DNA from: Winogradskyella endarachnes
GTDB lineage: Bacteria > Bacteroidota > Bacteroidia > Flavobacteriales > Flavobacteriaceae
Direction of reading: 5' to 3'
Length of the DNA: 64,000 nt
Assembly (NCBI RefSeq): GCF_009741275.1
Contig: NZ_WOWS01000001.1
Span: forward strand, 620,001 to 684,000
The notes beneath the pieces were generated by a model. It ran no database searches. It saw nothing but the letters and a program-made list of their open reading frames with translations, and was not told the origin of the DNA. Made by a program: the position numbers and the translations under genes. The first letter of the stretch is position 1; each line of letters opens with the position of its first letter. Positions 46,987 through 54,409 of the stretch are shown here, one piece after another.

Positions 46987-48509
46987 TTCGTTCCTGTTTG
47001 AAAATCAGCTTTCCATTTTCCCCAATCATCCAAGAAGTAATTTAGAATAATAGGATTATCTAAAGTATTTAATTTAGTTTCGGCAATTTTGATATCTTGC
47101 GGAAAAACAAAGGTTTGTTCTATTTGATTTAGGTTTAAGTATTTTAAATCTTTTGGTAAACTATTCATATCAATTTCCCTAATGCTATTACCATTTCTAG
47201 CAATAATAAATCCCCAATCTCCAAATGAAGGTATATAGGTGTGATAAGGTTCTACGGTTTCAAACACAGATTTTAAAGTGTTATTAATACAACTAAAAAC
47301 CGTATTTGAGAAATAAATTTCTCCAGACTGTGTTACAAAAACACCATCCTTTTTTAAATTTCGTTTCGCCATTAAAAAAAACTGTTTGCTATATAATCTT
47401 GCAATAGCTTGGTTAGTTGGGTCTGGTAAATCTGCAATAATAATATCATACTTTTCATCATTATTAAATAGAAAAGTGAAGGCATCTTCGGCAATTAAAT
47501 TTACCTTATCATTTAAGGCCGCATTTTGGTTAATGTCTTTTAAGTAGGGATTTTTTTTTGCCAAATGAAACATAGTACTATCAATATCTACAACATCTAT
47601 TTGTTGTACCTTTTTATTTTTCAATACTTCTCTACTGGCCAAATTTTCTCCACCTCCAAGAATTAAAACACGTTTAGGGTTAGAATGCATAGCCAATGGT
47701 ACGTGCACTAAAGATTCGTGATAACGATATTCATCAGAAGAAGAAAATTGAATTACTCTATTTAAATACAAACGAACATCATCACTATTCTTTGTCATTA
47801 CAATTTTTTGATATGGTGTTTGCTCATTTAATACAATTGGTCTTTTATATATTTTCTGATCCCAAACTTCTAAAAATCGTCCTCCTAAAACCACTAAAGT
47901 TAGTAATACAGCTATGACCAAAAACCCATAAATACTATTACTTTTTTTATCTTTTAGCATTGAATAATTTAAAATAATTCCTAATAAAATATTTACAATA
48001 CCAAAAATTAGCGAGGAGTAATACAGCCCAACAAAAGGTAAAATAATAAACGGAAAAATCAGTGTTGCTATTAGGCCACCAATATAATCTAGCGACAAAA
48101 TGTTAGAAAGATTATTCTTTATATTACTATCCTCTAATGCAAACGTTAGCAAAGGTACTTCCATACCAGTTAACATACCAATTATAAATATTATTGCCAA
48201 ACAACTAATCTGCAACACTGTTGGTGACACATACACAAAAAGCATATAAAGTAAAGGCACTGAAATACCTCCTATAAAACCTAAAAGGTACTCTACATTA
48301 ATAAAAAAAATGAGAGGTTTATCCTTAAGAAATTTAGTTAAAAAAGCACCTATTCCCATGGAGAACAAGTAAACACCTATGATAATAGAAAACTGCCTAA
48401 CACCATCACCAAGAAAATAAGTCGCTGTAGTACTAATCAGTAATTCATAGATAATAGAACATAATCCTGCAATAAAAACAGCAAAAGGAATAATGGCTTT
48501 TTTTTTCAT
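46983..48509 (-). CDS. Membrane-fused spermidine-synthase-like protein
   Basis: 508 residues from the ATG at 48509 (an upstream ATG at 48548 adds 13 residues). The N-terminal 210 residues hold about seven membrane helices (IIPFAVFIAGLCSIIYELLI). The C-terminal 270 residues are a SpeE-type aminopropyltransferase fold: RYHESLVHVPLA, VLILGGGENLASREVLK, QIDVVDIDSTMFHLAK and YDIIIADLPDP. The usual GGGDGG reads GGGENL and the usual DxTDP reads DLPDP, so substrate or activity may differ. It is divergent from the lipoprotein/ATP-grasp pair, 41 bases apart. Confidence 0.87.
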   Translation of the reverse strand: MKKKAIIPFAVFIAGLCSIIYELLISTTATYFLGDGVRQFSIIIGVYLFSMGIGAFLTKFLKDKPLIFFINVEYLLGFIGGISVPLLYMLFVYVSPTVLQISCLAIIFIIGMLTGMEVPLLTFALEDSNIKNNLSNILSLDYIGGLIATLIFPFIILPFVGLYYSSLIFGIVNILLGIILNYSMLKDKKSNSIYGFLVIAVLLTLVVLGGRFLEVWDQKIYKRPIVLNEQTPYQKIVMTKNSDDVRLYLNRVIQFSSSDEYRYHESLVHVPLAMHSNPKRVLILGGGENLASREVLKNKKVQQIDVVDIDSTMFHLAKKNPYLKDINQNAALNDKVNLIAEDAFTFLFNNDEKYDIIIADLPDPTNQAIARLYSKQFFLMAKRNLKKDGVFVTQSGEIYFSNTVFSCINNTLKSVFETVEPYHTYIPSFGDWGFIIARNGNSIREIDMNSLPKDLKYLNLNQIEQTFVFPQDIKIAETKLNTLDNPIILNYFLDDWGKWKADFQTGTK

Positions 48510-48520
48510 AAAAATTTGAC

Positions 48521-48528
48521 TATGTTTG
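48521..48528 (+). promoter_or_regulatory. Candidate -7 promoter box for the lipoprotein/ATP-grasp operon
   Basis: TATGTTTG fits TAnnTTTG and lies 22 bases before the lipoprotein ATG. No clear -33 element at 19 bases upstream. Confidence 0.4.
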
Positions 48529-48550
48529 AGGTATAAACAACAGCTCAAAG

Positions 48551-49111
48551 ATGAAGAAAAATTTTATAACAGGTCTTGCTTTAACTAAAAAAATAACTTT
48601 AATTGCTGCCGTCTCTGCCACCTTAGCTTTACAAAGTTGTGGAGAAGAAGACGGAAGTCCAAGAATTAAAGATGCACAAGAAGAAACGATTTACGAATCT
48701 ACTAAAGGTGTAATTACTGAAGTTGAAGAAGTTGAACCTGGTGAAGATTATAAAATAATTGATGAGCGTATTATAGACGATAAGGAAAAATCTATTGCAA
48801 TTGTGCATACTTTAGAAGGTACTGTTGATACTTTATCCTTAAGAAAATTAAAAGATGACAATTCTTCTACGTACCGCCACTCTGGTCTAAGAAGTATTTT
48901 ATATTATTCTTTAGCAAGCTCTTATTTTAATAGAAACATGAACAATGTTACGCCTAAACAGAGCAACTACAAAAACGCTTCGGCTTATAATAAGTCTACA
49001 AGTTTAAAAAATGATTTAAAAAGCTCAGCTACATCTCGTCGTGTAAGTGTACCTGGTTCATCATCTAAAGGCTATGGCAGTGGAAAGTCGTTTAGATCAT
49101 TTGGAGGATAA
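48551..49111 (+). CDS. Lipoprotein with Gly/Ser-rich, Gly-Gly C-terminus
   Basis: 186 residues. Type II signal with lipobox LALQSC (Cys30), a moderately charged N-terminal domain of about 80 residues (YESTKGVITEVEEVEPGEDY, IVHTLEGTVDTLSL), then a disordered Ser/Asn/Lys-rich tail ending GYGSGKSFRSFGG. The layout recalls E. coli YgiB (DUF1190), whose gene precedes the ATP-grasp gene ygiC and which also ends in Gly-Gly. The downstream ATP-grasp gene overlaps it by about 38 bases. It may be the ligase's substrate; not shown. Confidence 0.75.
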   Translation: MKKNFITGLALTKKITLIAAVSATLALQSCGEEDGSPRIKDAQEETIYESTKGVITEVEEVEPGEDYKIIDERIIDDKEKSIAIVHTLEGTVDTLSLRKLKDDNSSTYRHSGLRSILYYSLASSYFNRNMNNVTPKQSNYKNASAYNKSTSLKNDLKSSATSRRVSVPGSSSKGYGSGKSFRSFGG

Positions 49112-50255
49112 TCGTTTTAAGGAAATTAAACGCCTTAAAAAGAAACATGTCCCAAATCGTTTACATTGGTTTTTAGGAGAAGATTATTTTTCTGAAGAGT
49201 TACTTGGTATTTACCGTTCAGAAATAGAACAATTACGTCGTATTTCTGATGAAGCTTTCTATTTATTTCAACGCGCTACAGATAAAATTATTACCGAAGA
49301 GAGGTTAGGAGATTTAGGTATTCCGCTCTCTTTTCAAAAATGTATTATTCACAGCTGGAAAAATAAAACCAAACATCCTTTTCTTTACGGAAGATTTGAT
49401 ATCAATGGTGGACTAAAATCTGATTATGGTCGTATTATAGAATTTAATGCAGACACATGCAGCACCATACCAGAAACACTATTATGGCATCCATTGCAGT
49501 TAGCAGAATTAAAAGGAAATCCTCAAAGTTTTAATACATTAAGTGAGGATATAAAAACAACTCTTTCTAGCCTTAAAAGTACACTAAACAAACCTAATCC
49601 TACATTTTTAGGAACTTCATTTGGATATATTGAAGATGTAGAAAATGTAAACTGTATAATAGACATTGCTTACCAAGCCGGCTTTAAACCAATGTATTCA
49701 GATTTAGAGCATATTACATTTTCAGATGAAGGCGTTTTTTATGAAATTGGCGGTGAATTTGAAGAAATTGATGTACTTTTTAAAATGGTTCCTTGGGATT
49801 GGATGTTTAATGACGAGCCAGAATTGGCTAAAACCTTATCTGATATAATTTGTAACGATAAGGTGGTTGTTTTAAATCCACCTTACACAGCCATTTGGCA
49901 GAATAAAAAATTCTTAGCCTACATTTCTCAAAATTTCCCAAATAATGTCATTGCAGAAACGTATTTACAGCAAGAAGCACGTTTAGGAGAATACGTAAAG
50001 AAGCCCATTTATGGCAGGTTAGGCGAAAATATTGTTATTGAAACTGAAACAAAAGCAAGGCAAGAATCTGTAGGAGATTATAGCAACCAAGAGATGGTTT
50101 TTCAAAAATACTATCCTTTAAATCAAGATTTAGAAAAGTATTATTACCAAATCGGTATGTTCTTCACAACCAAAGCATCAGCTCTTAATTTAAGAGCTCA
50201 AGAATCTCCAATTATTACTGATGATTGCGAATTTATGTCGCATTTTATCATTTAA
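49074..50255 (+). CDS. Glutathionylspermidine-synthase-like ATP-grasp ligase (YgiC type)
   Basis: About 393 residues from the ATG at 49074; a GTG at 49047 or 49080 is also possible. All choices overlap the lipoprotein gene. ATP-grasp/GSP_synth motifs are YGRFDING (about 105-112), IIEFNADTCSTIPE (about 121-134) and KPIYGRLGENIVI near residue 320. The family forms an amide bond between a carboxylate and an amine such as spermidine at the cost of ATP. There is no CHAP amidase domain, unlike GspSA. Its coupling to the lipoprotein and nearness to speD and a SpeE-like gene point to a polyamine amide product. Confidence 0.88.
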   Translation: MAVESRLDHLEDNRFKEIKRLKKKHVPNRLHWFLGEDYFSEELLGIYRSEIEQLRRISDEAFYLFQRATDKIITEERLGDLGIPLSFQKCIIHSWKNKTKHPFLYGRFDINGGLKSDYGRIIEFNADTCSTIPETLLWHPLQLAELKGNPQSFNTLSEDIKTTLSSLKSTLNKPNPTFLGTSFGYIEDVENVNCIIDIAYQAGFKPMYSDLEHITFSDEGVFYEIGGEFEEIDVLFKMVPWDWMFNDEPELAKTLSDIICNDKVVVLNPPYTAIWQNKKFLAYISQNFPNNVIAETYLQQEARLGEYVKKPIYGRLGENIVIETETKARQESVGDYSNQEMVFQKYYPLNQDLEKYYYQIGMFFTTKASALNLRAQESPIITDDCEFMSHFII

Positions 50256-50323
50256 AATCTTACATTCTTTTTGTAATAAATTTCCTTAAAACCACTTAAA
50301 ATTTCGTAAAAAAATATTTGTTG

Positions 50324-50331
50324 TAACTTTG
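50324..50331 (+). promoter_or_regulatory. Candidate -7 promoter box for the NUMOD4/HNH gene
   Basis: TAACTTTG fits TAnnTTTG, 24 bases before the ATG at 50355. It suggests the gene is transcribed on its own, not only with the ATP-grasp gene. Confidence 0.5.
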
Positions 50332-50354
50332 CCACAAACTAACGTAAGCGAGCA

Positions 50355-50903
50355 ATGATAAGAGATTACTGGAATGAGAAATGGAAAACTATTGTTTTTG
50401 ATAATAACATCGATGATAATGAAAAGTTTAAAATTTCAAACTATGGCCGTATAATAAATTGTAAAACAAGTGAAGAAACGCTTGTAAAAAAATACTACAT
50501 CAACGGTTACCAAAACTTACCTGTAAAACAGAAAAAAAACGGAAAACAAACGAGTAGATATGTCCACAAACTTGTGGCTGAACATTTTTTAGAAAAAAAT
50601 GATGGTATATATGTTATTCATTTAGATTATGACAAAACAAATAACCATGTTGATAATTTAAAATGGGCTACTAAAAGAGAAAAAGAGCTTCACCAGTTTA
50701 GTAATCCAAAGTATAAAAATATGGTGCGTAAAATACCATCCACTGCCAAACTAACTGAAACAAAAGTAAAGCTTATAAAACGAAAGATAAACGATCCAAA
50801 TCGTAGAACAAGAATGAAAATGATTGCAAAACAATTTGGTATTTCAACAATGCAGCTTTACAGAATTAAATCTGGTGAGAATTGGAAATCTGTAGAAGAA
50901 TAA
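50355..50903 (+). CDS. NUMOD4/HNH endonuclease-like protein
   Basis: 182 residues. NUMOD4 motif at the start (WKTIVFDNN...FKISNYGRIIN), HNH_3-type nuclease core (YVHKLVAEHFLEKND, IHLDYDKTNNHVDNLKWAT) with the His, Asn and Asn ligands present, then a basic C-terminal helix-turn-helix-like segment (MIAKQFGISTMQLYRIKSGENW). The architecture is that of phage and homing endonucleases, but no intron or broken host gene is visible here. It ends 7 bases before the convergent speD stop with no terminator. Confidence 0.85.
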   Translation: MIRDYWNEKWKTIVFDNNIDDNEKFKISNYGRIINCKTSEETLVKKYYINGYQNLPVKQKKNGKQTSRYVHKLVAEHFLEKNDGIYVIHLDYDKTNNHVDNLKWATKREKELHQFSNPKYKNMVRKIPSTAKLTETKVKLIKRKINDPNRRTRMKMIAKQFGISTMQLYRIKSGENWKSVEE

Positions 50904-50910
50904 GGTTTTA

Positions 50911-51285
50911 CTAGTTAAACTCTTTTGTAATTACATCAATAGCGTCTCCTCTTTCTATCTGTTTGATAATTACTTTATTTGAACTAAAAGAAGACATGAG
51001 TAATTTCTGAATTTTTTCGGCATCAAAATGTTTACATGAAAAAATATCTACAGCGGCAAATTGATACTCTGGCCAAGTATGTATACTTACATGACTTTCT
51101 TCTAATAGAATGAAGCCTGTTACACCAATCGGCTCAAATTGCTTAAAAGATTCATTCACTTTAGAAAGCTGCAGCTCTTCTACAATAGCATTTAAAACCG
51201 TTTTAACTTTTGGAATAAACGAAATGGCCTTGGCGTTGCAGTTGTATACATCCCAAGTGATGTGTGTTCCTAACGAAGTTTTCAA
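50911..51285 (-). CDS. speD: S-adenosylmethionine decarboxylase proenzyme
   Basis: A 124-residue class 1b AdoMetDC that produces decarboxylated S-adenosylmethionine, the aminopropyl donor for spermidine. Self-cleavage site: EESHVSIHTWPE, where Ser64 would become the pyruvoyl group; HITWD near residue 8 and FSCKHFDAEK are also family features. Expected length. It is 29 bases downstream of a lipoprotein gene on the same strand. Confidence 0.94.
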   Translation of the reverse strand: MKTSLGTHITWDVYNCNAKAISFIPKVKTVLNAIVEELQLSKVNESFKQFEPIGVTGFILLEESHVSIHTWPEYQFAAVDIFSCKHFDAEKIQKLLMSSFSSNKVIIKQIERGDAIDVITKEFN

Positions 51286-51314
51286 TATAGATAGATTATT
51301 GGGACTTTTTAATT

Positions 51315-51857
51315 TTATTCTTCACCTGAATAAGAACTCATCATTAACGCCATAAATTCTTGTGGGTCGTATGCTTTAACTAAACTGGTATAAGACTCAT
51401 CAGAATCTACTTCTACCATTTCTGGCAACGACTCTCTTGGTCCATAATCCCAAGTTACTTCATTAATAACATCTCTAACCACATCATAATTACCTTCCAT
51501 AGGTATTCCTAAAAATGTAACTTCTTTATTTGTTAGGTTAGCCGCATAAGTATCTTGATACATCTCTGGACCATAATACTCATCTGCCAATAAATATTCT
51601 GACAATGATGGATTAACCATATAGACATCAGACTGAAAATTAAATTTAATTATACTATCGTTCTCTAAAGTTAATTGATGTTCTCCTTTGCCCATTTCTA
51701 CCCAAACAACTTCTTTTGGAGGCACAACTACTCTAAGTGTATCTACGACTACTTCTACAGAAAAATCAGTTGGATTGTCTATTGCTAAGTCTACGCTGTT
51801 GCTACATGATGTAAAAAACATAGCAGATAAAATTGAAAGAAATACGAGCTTTTTCAT
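51315..51857 (-). CDS. Putative lipoprotein upstream of speD
   Basis: 180 residues with lipobox FFTSC (Cys at about residue 18). The mature region has a beta-sandwich-like stretch (LAIDNPTDFSVEVVVDTLRVVVPPKEVVWVEMGKG) followed by an acidic region rich in Tyr and Glu. No family recognised. Orientation and 29-base spacing suggest cotranscription with speD. Confidence 0.7.
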   Translation of the reverse strand: MKKLVFLSILSAMFFTSCSNSVDLAIDNPTDFSVEVVVDTLRVVVPPKEVVWVEMGKGEHQLTLENDSIIKFNFQSDVYMVNPSLSEYLLADEYYGPEMYQDTYAANLTNKEVTFLGIPMEGNYDVVRDVINEVTWDYGPRESLPEMVEVDSDESYTSLVKAYDPQEFMALMMSSYSGEE

Positions 51858-51971
51858 TGATAAATATATTAGTTAAACGCAATATAAGAATAATTGTATG
51901 GATTTCTTTTGTTATGGGTTTAAAAAACTTTTATTAAATCAACTACCTAATTAATAGTTCATAGTGCAAAG

Positions 51972-53354
51972 TCAATCAGCATGCCTAGGTACTTTAAAAA
52001 GTAAAACAATACCTGCTATAAAAAAGATAACTAAAAACAAAATGGCGTTTCTCATACTTCCTGTAACTTGATCTATGGTAGCAAAAATCACCATTCCTAT
52101 AACAATACCTATTTTTTCTGCAACGTCATAAAAACTAAAATACGACGTTGTATCTTCTGTATCTGGTAAAAATTTAGAATAAGTGGACCTCGCTAAAGAT
52201 TGAACACCTCCCATAACCAAACCTACAAAACCCGCTGCAATATAAAATTGTTCTGGTGATTCCATAAAATAAGCATAAAAACATAATGCCATCCAAAAGA
52301 AATTAATAACAATAAGTGTTTTAATATTTCCAAATTTAGAAGATGCTTTGGATGTTAAAAATGCACCAAGGATAGCAACCAATTGAATAACGAGAATGCT
52401 TACAATTAAGCCTTGCGTTTTAGCATCAGAGCTTCCCCAAGCAATTTCTTCTTCTCCAAAGTAAACTGCGACTAGCATAATAGTTTGTACTGCCATACTA
52501 AACACAAAAAAGGCTACCAAATAACGCTTTAATCTTAAATTTTGCTTTAGTTGAAACCAAACTTGTTTTAATTCTCTTAAGCCATTAAAGACAATATCTT
52601 TAGTGACCTTATGCCCTTTTGATACACCTATAGGCAATATGTAAAATGTATATTGACTAAAAAGAATCCACCATAAACCCACAGTTATAAATGATATACG
52701 CATTGCTTCAAAAGAGGCATTATTCTTGGCTTTTTCTAATGCATCAGCAATTTCAGTTTCTGTACCAGTGTCTAATATATTTTGTGAAATACTAGTATCA
52801 AAACCAAATAGGTCTGGCATCATAACCATACCTAAATTTATTAGTAGCAAAATTACACTACCAATATAACCCATGCTAAAACCTTTGGCACTAATACTAT
52901 CTTGTTGTTCTGGGTACGCAATATCTGGTAAATACGAATTATAAAACACTAAGCTTCCCCAATACCCAATTAATCCCATAAAATAAAAGAGAAGGCTTAA
53001 GTGAATACTATCTAAATTGAACCAATACAAACCAATACAACCTAAACTACCTGTGTAACAAAAAAACTTCATAAAATTCTTTTTATTACCTACATAATCT
53101 GCAATACCAGATAAAATTGGCGATAAAAAGGCTACAATTAAAAATGTAAATGCTGTAACATAAGTGATAAGAGCAGTACTTTTAAAAACCATCCCAAATG
53201 CAGGTACCGTTTTTTCAATTTGCCCTAAAAACAAAGCAGAATAAAATATTGGAAATATTGAGGAGGCAATAGTTAATGTATAAACGGAATTCGCCCAATC
53301 GTAAAAAGCCCAAGCGTTTAGAAGTTTTTTACTTCCTTTATCAAATTTATTCAT
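51972..53354 (-). CDS. MFS transporter (UMF1/Atg22-like)
   Basis: 460 residues with about 12 membrane helices. The opening LNAWAFYDWANSVYTLTI and ILSGIADYVGNKKNFMKFF are hallmarks of the UMF1 (Atg22-like) major facilitator subfamily, as are SLARSTYSKFLPDTEDTTSYFSFYDVAEKIGIVIG late in the protein. Family members in yeast export amino acids from the vacuole; bacterial substrates are unknown. Confidence 0.88.
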   Translation of the reverse strand: MNKFDKGSKKLLNAWAFYDWANSVYTLTIASSIFPIFYSALFLGQIEKTVPAFGMVFKSTALITYVTAFTFLIVAFLSPILSGIADYVGNKKNFMKFFCYTGSLGCIGLYWFNLDSIHLSLLFYFMGLIGYWGSLVFYNSYLPDIAYPEQQDSISAKGFSMGYIGSVILLLINLGMVMMPDLFGFDTSISQNILDTGTETEIADALEKAKNNASFEAMRISFITVGLWWILFSQYTFYILPIGVSKGHKVTKDIVFNGLRELKQVWFQLKQNLRLKRYLVAFFVFSMAVQTIMLVAVYFGEEEIAWGSSDAKTQGLIVSILVIQLVAILGAFLTSKASSKFGNIKTLIVINFFWMALCFYAYFMESPEQFYIAAGFVGLVMGGVQSLARSTYSKFLPDTEDTTSYFSFYDVAEKIGIVIGMVIFATIDQVTGSMRNAILFLVIFFIAGIVLLFKVPRHAD

Positions 53355-53440
53355 AATATTAGTTTGTTAGGTAGTAGTTTTAATCCTTTAGTAAACTTTA
53401 CGAAAAACTAAGTAAATTAAGCCACAATATAACATAAAAA

Positions 53441-53463
53441 AAGCTGCTCTTAACAAGCAGCTT
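53441..53463 (-). terminator. Intrinsic terminator of the M48 protease gene
   Basis: Stem AAGCTGCT / AGCAGCTT with a 6-7 base loop. In the minus direction it is followed by a run of seven T, just downstream of the M48 stop. Confidence 0.75.
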
Positions 53464-53491
53464 AAAAATTTAAATATATAATAATAAGTAA

Positions 53492-54319
53492 TCAGTTTAT
53501 TGGTCTAAACGAAGTAACTCCAAACTTTTTAGCTTCTTCCTTTGCTTTTGGTGCCAGTTCTTGTAATGTTGCAATTCTAGAATCATTACTTGGGTGTGTA
53601 CTTAAAAACTCTGGTGTAGATGAAGATCCACTATTAGCTTTCATTCTTTTCCATAATTCAGCAGCTTCATCTGGATTATAACCAGCAATAGCCATTAAAA
53701 TTAAACCAACTTTATCTGCTTCTGTTTCATGACTTCTACTAAATGGCAACATTCCGGCTACATTTGATACCACACCAAAAGACTGATTAAAAATACCTAA
53801 AGCTTGATCATCACTTGCTAATGCAACATTACCTGCAACAGCCAAACCTTGTTGTAAATATGCTGCACTCATACGTTGCTGTCCGTGATTTGCTAACGCA
53901 TGCACTACTTCATGCCCCATAATTGCGGCAACACCTGTTTCATTGGCCGCTATTGGTAAAATACCTGTGTAAAATGCTATTTTACCACCTGGCATACACC
54001 AAGCATTTACTTGATCCGATTCTATTAACGTATATTCCCATTGGTAATCATCTAAATATCCATGATTTCCGTTAGCAACTAACCAGCGTTCTGCAGCAGC
54101 TGCAATACGTTGACCAACTCTTGTTATCATCTCAGCATCTGATGTCCCTGTAATTACCTTACTCTCTGATTTTACTTGATTGTATTGGGCAAAAGCTGAT
54201 GGAAACAATTGGTCGTTACCAACAAAAGCCATTGTCTTTTTACCTGTAAAAGGATTGGTTGCACAAGCGTAAACTACTGCTACAATTAGTAGTACGAAAA
54301 CTACTTTAATATATTTCAT
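53492..54319 (-). CDS. M48-family metallopeptidase, lipoprotein
   Basis: 275 residues. Lipobox VYAC places the lipid anchor near Cys19. The zinc motif is GHEVVHALANHGQQR (HEXXH), with the third ligand in SHETEADKVGLILM. NAWCMPGGKIAFYTGIL and FLSTHPSNDSRIATLQ are typical. It resembles LoiP/BepA-type periplasmic proteases acting on outer-membrane proteins. Single gene with its own terminator. Confidence 0.92.
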   Translation of the reverse strand: MKYIKVVFVLLIVAVVYACATNPFTGKKTMAFVGNDQLFPSAFAQYNQVKSESKVITGTSDAEMITRVGQRIAAAAERWLVANGNHGYLDDYQWEYTLIESDQVNAWCMPGGKIAFYTGILPIAANETGVAAIMGHEVVHALANHGQQRMSAAYLQQGLAVAGNVALASDDQALGIFNQSFGVVSNVAGMLPFSRSHETEADKVGLILMAIAGYNPDEAAELWKRMKANSGSSSTPEFLSTHPSNDSRIATLQELAPKAKEEAKKFGVTSFRPIN

Positions 54320-54409
54320 GATAAATTGATTTATTAAGAATTACTAAAATACAAAAATGAATTTATAGTAATAAGACACAAAAATACCCAATTGGTCACT
54401 ATTAACTAT

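Noticed and set aside
50355..50903. HNH gene as part of a group I intron or restriction system
   Set aside because: No flanking split gene, intron core or methyltransferase is visible; only the solitary gene is supported.
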